A DNA stretch of 63,009 nt from Bacteroidaceae bacterium (GTDB lineage: Bacteria > Bacteroidota > Bacteroidia > Bacteroidales > Bacteroidaceae): positions 1-63,009 of the forward strand of contig JAFXZK010000014.1 in NCBI GenBank assembly GCA_017541265.1, written 5' to 3'. Below the pieces are notes generated by a model. It was not told where the DNA came from, made no database searches, and worked only from the letters and a program-made list of their open reading frames with translations. Numbering within the stretch: position 1 is the first letter of the stretch; every line of letters starts with the position of its first letter. Shown here in pieces: positions 27,943 to 39,300 of this stretch. The position numbers were made by a program, and so were the translations under genes.

Positions 27943-29100
27943 ATGAAGAGATTTTTATTCATCACAATGGCTTTGCTTGCGATAGTAGGCAGAGCTTCTG
28001 CTCAGGAGAGTGTCACCGTGAATGACATCACCGTTCCGCAAGGCGGAGAGGCTTTCCTTGAGATTAACTATTCGCTCGAAGGAGCTGGCCCGTATGTGGG
28101 CTTCATGTTCCTTGTGGACTTGCCCGAAGGACTTTCCCTGGCAGAAGACGAAGAGAACCCAGGTTATCCTTGGTACGACGAAGAGGTGACCGCCATTTCA
28201 AGATTGAGCATCACCACCACGCCTACAGGCTTTGCCGGCACACCCAAGACGGCTACTGCCACCATCAACGGCAACAGCGGCGTGCTGATGAGGGTCAAGG
28301 TGGCTGCATCATCCAGCCTGGCTGAAGGTAGCACCCACACGGGAACAATCAAAGAGCTGTCGTTCAACGTACGCGACGATAACTTCAACGTCACAAAGAT
28401 TACGCTCAGCGATGTTACCTTCGGCATCACCATCGGCGAAGCTGGCAGCATAACACTCGACGAGAACTCTGCCACCCCCATCATGGATGGCTCGTTCGAC
28501 AAGCTGATTATGAAGCGCACCTTCGCTACAGGCTGGAACACCCTTTGCCTGCCCTTCGATGTCGATGATGTGGAAGAAACCTTTGGAGAGGGTGCCAAGG
28601 CATATAAGTTCACAAAACACTCCAACGGAGACTTGACTTTCGCCCCCGAAACATCGCTTAGTGCAAAGACGCCATACATTATCTATATGCCTGCTGCCAT
28701 TACGAACGACATTGTACTGGAATACATTGACATTGACGAGAGCAACACAAAGAGTTCATATACAGCCAAGAACGGCGCCTACTTCCGTGGCACATACGCT
28801 CCCATAGCAGCAGGCGAATGGACGAAGAGGCAGGACACAGACGACATCTACGGCGTAACTCCCGACGGCCATATCATGAAAGCAGGACCAGAAGCCAGCA
28901 TCAAGGGCTTCCGCGCCTACTTTGACTTACCCGGCGGTGCTGAAGTCAAAGCACTTTGCCTCGAAGACGATCCTGATGCAATCTTTACCCTCCTCGGCGA
29001 AACGGGAGGAGAAGCTATATATAATGTAGCCGGACAGCGCCTGAACAAGAAACAGAAGGGTGTCAACATTACTAATGGCAAAAAGGTAGTAGTGAAATAA
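27943..29100 (+). CDS. secreted protein with N-terminal cohesin-like domain
   Basis: A 385-residue protein with signal peptide (1-20, ending ASAQ). Residues about 22-165 read as a cohesin/CBM-fold beta-sandwich (VNDITVPQGGEAFLEINYSL, PYVGFMFLVDLPEGLS, GVLMRVKVAAS), close in pattern to the region after the dockerin of the upstream CotH protein. Residues about 190-345 form a W-x-T-x-x-LPF domain (GWNTLCLPFDVDD, KTPYIIYMPA) shared with the C10 protease. It ends AIYNVAGQRLNKKQKG...GKKVVVK. It is 21 bases downstream of the CotH gene. The cohesin reading is by pattern only and needs a profile search. Confidence 0.75.
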   Translation: MKRFLFITMALLAIVGRASAQESVTVNDITVPQGGEAFLEINYSLEGAGPYVGFMFLVDLPEGLSLAEDEENPGYPWYDEEVTAISRLSITTTPTGFAGTPKTATATINGNSGVLMRVKVAASSSLAEGSTHTGTIKELSFNVRDDNFNVTKITLSDVTFGITIGEAGSITLDENSATPIMDGSFDKLIMKRTFATGWNTLCLPFDVDDVEETFGEGAKAYKFTKHSNGDLTFAPETSLSAKTPYIIYMPAAITNDIVLEYIDIDESNTKSSYTAKNGAYFRGTYAPIAAGEWTKRQDTDDIYGVTPDGHIMKAGPEASIKGFRAYFDLPGGAEVKALCLEDDPDAIFTLLGETGGEAIYNVAGQRLNKKQKGVNITNGKKVVVK

Positions 29101-29135
29101 GAAATATCATTGTCTTAATATCTAAAACTCACATT

Positions 29136-29318
29136 ATGAAAAAGATATATTTCCAACCCAAGACCATTATAGAATTGGCACAATGCGAGATGCTATTGGC
29201 TGCAAGCATATTGGACTCTAATACCGGTACGCAGAGCATCACGCCTATCAGCGATGATTCGTACAACGGCGAGTTCGCAGTAAAAGAATACGACTTCAAC
29301 GACGTCTTCGCAGATTAA
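29136..29318 (+). CDS. small acidic peptide, MKKxYxxP family
   Basis: A 60-residue peptide that starts MKKIYFQPKTIIELAQCEML and ends with an acidic, aromatic tail (EYDFNDVFAD). It parallels the 52-residue peptide at 52284 in start (MKK-Y-x-x-P), a mid-segment M-L-x-A-x-S / ML-A-E-S, and acidic C-terminus. It has no clear signal peptide and no membrane span. It lies 35 bases after the cohesin-like gene and is followed by a strong terminator, so it closes the operon. Function unknown. Confidence 0.8.
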   Translation: MKKIYFQPKTIIELAQCEMLLAASILDSNTGTQSITPISDDSYNGEFAVKEYDFNDVFAD

Positions 29319-29343
29319 TTCCTTGAGATAGTCTCAAAACAAG

Positions 29344-29387
29344 ACGAGCCTCGAAAGTTCTTCCCGGACTTTTGAGGCTCGTTTTTT
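29344..29387 (+). terminator. intrinsic terminator closing the CotH cluster
   Basis: Long stem ACGAGCCTCGAAAGT ... ACTTTTGAGGCTCGT followed by TTTTTT. It is also usable on the opposite strand for the convergent endonuclease/phosphatase gene that ends at 29397. Confidence 0.88.
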
Positions 29388-29396
29388 GTAATTCCC

Positions 29397-30338
29397 TTAT
29401 TTGACCAATGTCTTTCTGCCGTCAGATATAAAGATGCCGCTTGGCAATTTACAATTTGTCGATTTGCAATTTGCGACCTGACGGCCATTCAGGTCGTAAC
29501 AGGCTTTATCATTTTGTGTTTGAAGCTTTGAACTTTGGACATCATCTATGCCTGTTGGCAGCTCAAACTTCACTTCCACCAGAAGAGGACGATGATCAGA
29601 AGCCATAGGCTCATTGATGACTTGACGCTTCTTGACGGACTTGACAACACGGTTGCTGCCAATGCCATAACTGGCTATGTAGTCTATTATCTTGTTTGGA
29701 GACTTGGCAGGGAATGTATAGTTGGCACTGTTGTCTGTCAAACTGTTAATGAAAAAGAAGGATTTCTTCATTTCCTTGATGAGCTTGGAGTCCGGTTGGT
29801 CGTTCCAGTCACCGCAAATGAAGAAAGGCTTGTCCCATCGGGCAGCCTCTTCGAGGATGATGGACAGCGAGGTAAGGCGGTTTTCCTCTTCAAGGTCGAG
29901 ATGGGTGCAGGCGAACACATACGCCTCGAACTCACATACAAGCAGCGTCCTTTTCTCTGCTCCTGGCAGAGGTATGTTTCGGACGGACAAGGGCTGTTCC
30001 TTGCTGAGGATGGCAACGCCGTATTTGCCTCCGGTAAGCGGAATGGCAGGGCCAAACGTGGCATACATGCCGACTTTGCTACCCAAGACAGCCGCCTGTG
30101 GAATATACCCGGAACGCTTCACACAGCTGTCAACTTCCTGCAACCCTACCACATCGGGTGTGGCATTTTGAATGACAGCAGCCTGTCTGTCCAAATCAAT
30201 CACATCGTCCATTCCTGCCCCGTGGCGAATGTTGTAAGTCAATATCCGCAGAGAGGCAACATCGTCCTGCGAACAAGCAGTCAAACTGAAAAGCAGGCAC
30301 AGAAGCATACCTGCATACATTAAACAACGGTTTTTCAT
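29397..30338 (-). CDS. endonuclease/exonuclease/phosphatase family lipoprotein
   Basis: With the ATG at 30338 (MKNRCLMYAG) the product is 313 residues; a start at 30350 adds four. A lipobox LTAC ends the signal at Cys22. The EEP fold is shown by ILTYNIRHG, VVGLQEVD, FACTHLDL, FICGDWNDQP and SDHRPLLVEV, the metal and His/Asp residues of the family. The exact substrate (nucleic acid, sphingomyelin or inositol phosphate) cannot be told. The C-terminus carries the window's recurring motif (CYDLNGRQV ... GIFISDGRKTLVK), split by a repeat-encoded insert (ANCKSTNCKLPS, 29449-29476). A second repeat (29507-29535) encodes the linker. It therefore has both a lipid anchor and a sorting-type C-terminus. 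Confidence 0.88.
   Translation of the reverse strand: MKNRCLMYAGMLLCLLFSLTACSQDDVASLRILTYNIRHGAGMDDVIDLDRQAAVIQNATPDVVGLQEVDSCVKRSGYIPQAAVLGSKVGMYATFGPAIPLTGGKYGVAILSKEQPLSVRNIPLPGAEKRTLLVCEFEAYVFACTHLDLEEENRLTSLSIILEEAARWDKPFFICGDWNDQPDSKLIKEMKKSFFFINSLTDNSANYTFPAKSPNKIIDYIASYGIGSNRVVKSVKKRQVINEPMASDHRPLLVEVKFELPTGIDDVQSSKLQTQNDKACYDLNGRQVANCKSTNCKLPSGIFISDGRKTLVK
29441..29535. repeat. 7-bp-type repeats in the 3' coding end of the EEP gene
   Basis: GCAATTTACAATTTGTCGAT-type units (29443-29476) and TTTGAAGCTTTGAACTTTGG units (29518-29538), both translated in frame near the C-terminus. Confidence 0.7.
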
Positions 30339-30394
30339 AGTTGATTCCATTAGCTTTTATCTACTTTCCGCTGCAAAAACAGCAAACATTTTTT

Positions 30395-30526
30395 ATAAGT
30401 CCCTATCTTTATCTTCATAAGTCCCTGTACTTATCCTCATAAGTCCCTGTACTTATCGCCATAAGTCCCTGTACTTATCCTCATAAGTCCCTGTACTTAT
30501 CGCCACAAGTACAGGGACTTATTTGG
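30395..30526. repeat. 22-bp-period repeat array (family A), 6 units
   Basis: The clearest array: units start at 30395, 30417, 30439, 30461, 30483 and 30505. The core ATAAGTCCCTGTACTTAT is followed by CCTC or CGCC, and the last unit is inverted (ACAAGTACAGGGACTTAT). It lies between two minus-strand genes. No spacers are present. Confidence 0.92.
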
Positions 30527-30573
30527 CCATCCCCTTACAGACTGGGAATCAGCGACATTATGTCGTGACCACG

Positions 30574-35064
<4,491 letters not shown>

Positions 35065-35104
35065 TCAAAGAATAAAAATGAGGAAAAGTTGAACAACCCA
35101 TGTT

Positions 35105-35214
35105 AAGTCGGAAAACATAACGTGTTCAGTTGGCAAACATAACGTGCCTAGTTTGGCAATTAGGCTAACCTAGTTTGGCGATTAGGTTAACCTGGTTCGC
35201 AACTCAGTTGTAGC
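35105..35214. repeat. 22-bp-period repeat array (family B), 5 units
   Basis: Units start at 35105, 35127, 35149, 35171 and 35193. The sequence drifts from AACATAACGTG-type to TTTGGCAATTAGGCTAACC-type units while the period stays at 22. Confidence 0.85.
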
Positions 35215-35234
35215 TCTTTGCCGGAAGGCCTTTT

Positions 35235-35274
35235 GGAAAAAAGAAAGAGGCCTGCCTTTTGACGGGCAAACCTC
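35235..35274 (-). terminator. terminator of tRNA-Ala
   Basis: On the minus strand GAGGTTTGCC ... GGCAGGCCTC (including G-T pairs) is followed by TTTCTTTTTT, 16 bases after the tRNA. Confidence 0.8.
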
Positions 35275-35289
35275 TCAGGGTTGGAGTTG

Positions 35290-35363
<74 letters not shown>

Positions 35364-35381
35364 TTGCTGCTATTTGCTGTG

Positions 35382-35389
35382 CAAAGATA
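35382..35389 (-). promoter_or_regulatory. -7 promoter element of tRNA-Ala
   Basis: TATCTTTG on the minus strand, 19 bases before the tRNA 5' end. Confidence 0.75.
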
Positions 35390-35484
35390 CAAAGAAATTA
35401 AGAATAAAGAACGAAGAATGAGGAATTATTTTCACTTTAACGTATTTTTTTGCTCTTGATACATTATATATATATAGTTTTTTG

Positions 35485-35492
35485 TACCTTTG
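35485..35492 (+). promoter_or_regulatory. -7 promoter element of the M6 protease pair
   Basis: TACCTTTG matches TAnnTTTG, 50 bases before the ATG at 35543. A TATATATATATAG run precedes it. Confidence 0.65.
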
Positions 35493-35542
35493 CACGCAAA
35501 TACATCGTACATTGGACAACAATGCAAATCGAACATAAGACT

Positions 35543-37528
35543 ATGAAACGACAAATACTGACCTTGTTCCTGGCAAGCTTCACCCTGTGGCTGATGGCTG
35601 TGCCGGCAATGCGAATACGTCGCAGCGTGACGCTCGACGACGGACGCACAGTAATGGTGACAGCCTTGGGCGACGAAGACTTTGACTACCTTAGAACCGA
35701 TGACGGCGAGGTTGTTATTGAGAGAAACAATGTGTTCCACGCAACAGGTCTTACCGTAGATGAATACCTCGCCACCCGCCCCCAGTCGCTTCGCCATACA
35801 CGAATGAAAGTGGGCAGCGTGGCTGCGGCTCTCATACAGCCTTACGGAACAAAGAGAATTCCTGTTATCCTTGCAGCTTTCAATGACAAGCCATTCACCA
35901 TAGAAAATACGAACAAGAAGGTTCGAAACTTCTACAACGAGTTCTTCAACGGCACAGACATCTATACCTCCACCGGCAACTGGGGAAGCGTGCAGAAATA
36001 CTTCATTGACCAAAGCTTGGGACAATTCCAGCCAGAGTTCTCCATCATCGGCCCAGTTTCCCTCGACAAAGACTATGCATACTACGGAAAAGATTACACT
36101 TTGAACAATAATAAAGACTCCTGCTATAACCAGTTCATCAAGGAATCCTTCACAAAAGCTCTGACATGGTCGGCAGACTCGTTGGAAGGTGATTGGACGC
36201 AGTTCGACAATGATGGCGACGGGAAAGTGGATATGTGTGTCATCATCTTTGCAGGACTCGGACAGAACTATACAAACAGCTATGGCGACAAGAATACTAT
36301 CTGGCCAAAGGAGGTGCCTACGTCTTACACCATCAACGGTGTTACGCTTATGGGCTGTTCCACAAGCTGCGAGATGCGCCCAACGGCAACCAGTGGCGGA
36401 GTCATAACAAGCTGGCAAGCCGACGGTATCGGAGTAGTGGTTCACGAAATAAGTCATGCCATAGGTCTGCCTGATTTCTACGATTATAATAGTAAAGCCT
36501 TCGGCTTGGACTATTGGAGCATCATGGACTATGGCATGTACACAAGGCAATCCAAGGTGCCGGTAGGCTATACAGCCTACGAACGCGAGTTCATGGGTTG
36601 GCAGCAGACGGAAACGGTCAATGAACCCCGAACCTTGCATATCTCCCCCTTCGGCCAAGGCGGTAAGGGTTATAAGATTGTGAACAATGCCAATACCAAT
36701 GAGTATTATATCCTTGACAACAGGCAGGCAGTGGATTGGGACTGGGGGTTGTGCAGCAATCGCGGACACGGAATGCTGGTATTGCATGTTGACTTCAATC
36801 AGGCAGTCTGGAACAACAACCGGTTGAACAGCAACGCCAACCACCAGTATCTCACCATCATCCCTGCCAACAACAAGCTCATCGGCTCCAATAATGCAAC
36901 CTCGACAAACCAATGGAAGGAAAGTTTACAAGGGAACCCCTATCCTGGTATTACGGAAAACCACGAGCTGACCGACACTTCGACACCCGCCAGCAGGGTC
37001 TTCACTGGCTCCTACATGAGCAAGCCTCTTGTTGATATTGAGGAAACGGCAGAAGGCATCGTCACTGTCAAAGTAATGCCTTTAGGAACTTTGCAGACAC
37101 CCACCGGCTTGGCATTCGAGGACACGGAGATTGGCAGCATGACCGCCACCTGGGAACCTGTCGAAGATGCAGAGCTGTATAACATCCGGCTTTGGTGCGA
37201 AGGAGAGCTTGTACTTCAGAAAGACAGCATTGCAGGCACGTCGTTCAAGCTCAAGGACTTACAAAAAGACAGAGACTATACCTGTGCCGTTCAAGCCATC
37301 AGCAACAGATACCGCAACAGCGAATGGGCCGAAAGCGAGTCCTTCCGTCCCGATCCTGACGCTATCTCTGAGATTACAGAAAGCACTCAACTCGTACGCA
37401 TCTTTGACACTAACGGTCGTATGATAGGAGAATGCTTCGCCGATGAGCTGCATCGATTCTCCCTCAAACATGGCATCTACATCGTCCGCAGGATGGATGG
37501 CAGAACGAAAAAAGTAATACTGCGATAA
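35543..37528 (+). CDS. M6 family (immune inhibitor A-like) metalloprotease 1
   Basis: The start at 35543 (MKRQILTLFLASFTLWLMAVP) gives a proper signal peptide; earlier ATGs at 35450 and 35522 would bury it. 661 residues. The pro-region is followed by the M6 catalytic domain with HEISHAIGLPDFYD (His301, Glu302, His305) and LDYWSIMDYGMY, the conserved downstream Met-turn region. An FN3-like domain (about 510-610: PTGLAFEDTEIGSMTATWEP) follows, then the C-terminal motif RIFDTNGRMI ... HGIYIVRR. M6 proteases are secreted zinc enzymes that cut host proteins. Its stop overlaps the next start by one base (TAATG), so the two M6 genes are coupled. Confidence 0.92.
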   Translation: MKRQILTLFLASFTLWLMAVPAMRIRRSVTLDDGRTVMVTALGDEDFDYLRTDDGEVVIERNNVFHATGLTVDEYLATRPQSLRHTRMKVGSVAAALIQPYGTKRIPVILAAFNDKPFTIENTNKKVRNFYNEFFNGTDIYTSTGNWGSVQKYFIDQSLGQFQPEFSIIGPVSLDKDYAYYGKDYTLNNNKDSCYNQFIKESFTKALTWSADSLEGDWTQFDNDGDGKVDMCVIIFAGLGQNYTNSYGDKNTIWPKEVPTSYTINGVTLMGCSTSCEMRPTATSGGVITSWQADGIGVVVHEISHAIGLPDFYDYNSKAFGLDYWSIMDYGMYTRQSKVPVGYTAYEREFMGWQQTETVNEPRTLHISPFGQGGKGYKIVNNANTNEYYILDNRQAVDWDWGLCSNRGHGMLVLHVDFNQAVWNNNRLNSNANHQYLTIIPANNKLIGSNNATSTNQWKESLQGNPYPGITENHELTDTSTPASRVFTGSYMSKPLVDIEETAEGIVTVKVMPLGTLQTPTGLAFEDTEIGSMTATWEPVEDAELYNIRLWCEGELVLQKDSIAGTSFKLKDLQKDRDYTCAVQAISNRYRNSEWAESESFRPDPDAISEITESTQLVRIFDTNGRMIGECFADELHRFSLKHGIYIVRRMDGRTKKVILR

Positions 37529-39153
37529 TGCACAAGGTTCTTCTTTTATTATTCTTAGGCATATATGCTTTGGCGGTATCTGCCGTACCTGCAAAGCGGG
37601 AACGCTTCACCCTTACACTTGCTGATGGCTCTACCATAGAAGCTACTTGGATGGGCGACGAAATACTACACTTCTACCTAACAGACGAAGGAAAATATCT
37701 GCAATGCGACGACGAAGGCATTGCCCATTTCATTGAACCCGATATCCTTCAGAAACGCTGGGAAGCAAAAGCGAACAAGCGACAAGCTGCCAGAGCCAAG
37801 CGGAATGCGGCAAGAAAAAGGAAGTCGCAAGGAGCGATGATTGGCACCAAACGCGGACTGGTCATTCTGGTTCAGTTCCCGGAGACACCATTCCATTACA
37901 CCAATGCCACATTCCAGGACTTCTTCAACGAGGAAGGCTATACAGACGACATCAACATTGGCTCTGTCCGTGATTACTTCCGTGATGCCAGCTATGGGCA
38001 GTTCGATTTCACATTTGACATCGTTGGGCCTATTACTATGAGCCAGTCACTATCTTATTACGGTGGCAACAACAGTAATGGCGATGATGTCTATCCTGCC
38101 ACGATGGTTGCAGAAGCCGTTCGGATGATAGACGAAGAGGTTGACTTCAGCCAATATGACTGGGACGGCGACGGCGAGGTTGAACAGATATTTGTCATAC
38201 ATTCCGGCCATGACGAAGCACAAAGCGGGACGAACGCCGACATCTGGTCACATGCATGGACGCTCTCCGAGGCTCTCGAAGAAGGTGACGGCAAAGGTCC
38301 TGTCAAAGTTGACGAAGTTATCATCGATAGTTACGCCACCAGCGCAGAGTTGCGAGACCGGAATGGCACCAAAATAGCAGGCATCGGCACGGCTTGCCAT
38401 GAGTTCTCCCATTGCTTTGGATTGCCAGACTTTTATGACACGGCAGGTGGCAACTTCGGCATGAATTCCTGGGACCTCATGGACTATGGGAACTACAATG
38501 GTAACGGAGGCACGCCTGCTGGCTTCACAAGCTACGAACGAATGTTCTGCGGCTGGCTTGAACCGATAGAGCTTAAGGAAGCCGACATTATCCAAGATAT
38601 GCCTGCCCTGACCTCAATGCCTGTCGCATACATTTTACGCAACAGCGGGAAGGAGGATGAGTACTACCTGCTCGAGAACCGTCAGCAGGAAGGTTGGGAC
38701 AAGCGTCTCAGCGGACACGGTCTGCTCATCTTGCATGTAGATTACGACCGCCAGGCATGGGAAGAGAACACTGTCAACACCAAAAGCCAGCACCAACGCA
38801 TGACCATCATTCCTGCCGACAATTCACCCTACCGTTTTTCATTGGCTGGTGACCCTTGGCCTGGTTCTTCTGGCAAGACAGAACTTTCCGACACATCCAC
38901 TCCTGCCGCCACCCTCTATAATGAGAGTGCAGAGGGAGGCAAATTCATGCACCACGCCCTCACAGAGATAAGCGAGTCTGACAAAGGCCTCATTAGCTTC
39001 ATCTTCGACGAGGAGGCGTTGGGGGTTGGAACAATTCAAGATTTAAGATTCAAACCTCAAAATGAGGTCTACGACCTAAGCGGACGGAAATGGACAGAAG
39101 CCTCACGAGGCATCGCCATTAAGGAAGGGAAAAAGATAATGACTACCCGATGA
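37528..39153 (+). CDS. M6 family metalloprotease 2
   Basis: A 541-residue secreted protease paralogous to its neighbour. Signal peptide MHKVLLLLFLGIYALAVSAVP, pro-region rich in Lys/Arg (KRNAARKRKS), catalytic HEFSHCFGLPDFYD (His291, Glu292, His295) and NSWDLMDYGNYNGNGGTP. It lacks the FN3 domain of its partner and ends with the window's C-terminal motif (EVYDLSGRKW ... RGIAIKEGKK). Start codon overlaps the upstream stop. Confidence 0.92.
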   Translation: MHKVLLLLFLGIYALAVSAVPAKRERFTLTLADGSTIEATWMGDEILHFYLTDEGKYLQCDDEGIAHFIEPDILQKRWEAKANKRQAARAKRNAARKRKSQGAMIGTKRGLVILVQFPETPFHYTNATFQDFFNEEGYTDDINIGSVRDYFRDASYGQFDFTFDIVGPITMSQSLSYYGGNNSNGDDVYPATMVAEAVRMIDEEVDFSQYDWDGDGEVEQIFVIHSGHDEAQSGTNADIWSHAWTLSEALEEGDGKGPVKVDEVIIDSYATSAELRDRNGTKIAGIGTACHEFSHCFGLPDFYDTAGGNFGMNSWDLMDYGNYNGNGGTPAGFTSYERMFCGWLEPIELKEADIIQDMPALTSMPVAYILRNSGKEDEYYLLENRQQEGWDKRLSGHGLLILHVDYDRQAWEENTVNTKSQHQRMTIIPADNSPYRFSLAGDPWPGSSGKTELSDTSTPAATLYNESAEGGKFMHHALTEISESDKGLISFIFDEEALGVGTIQDLRFKPQNEVYDLSGRKWTEASRGIAIKEGKKIMTTR

Positions 39154-39178
39154 TGACATCCCTTTTGGAGGTGTTTTT

Positions 39179-39288
39179 GACACCCCACGTTCTTAGTGCC
39201 ATAAGTACACGTTCTTAATGTCACAAGTACACGTTCCTATTGCCATAAGTACACGTTCCTATTGCCATAAGTACACGCTCTTATTGCT
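39179..39288. repeat. 22-bp-period repeat array (family A-like), 5 units
   Basis: Units start at 39179, 39201, 39223, 39245 and 39267, core ATAAGTACACGTTCnTAnTG. It lies between the M6 pair and the sialidase and ends 12 bases before its start. Confidence 0.88.
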
Positions 39289-39300
39289 CTCACCTAATCC

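Noticed and set aside
19141-29100. True cellulosome locus
   Set aside because: No cellulases, no multi-cohesin scaffoldin and no anchoring module; only dockerin- and cohesin-like domains by pattern, so it is reported as a hypothesis instead.
29344-29387. Small regulatory RNA
   Set aside because: The hairpin with a T-run and its place between convergent genes are fully explained as a two-way terminator.
30395-30526. CRISPR array
   Set aside because: Repeats are only 22 bp and directly adjacent, with no variable spacers and no cas genes in the window.
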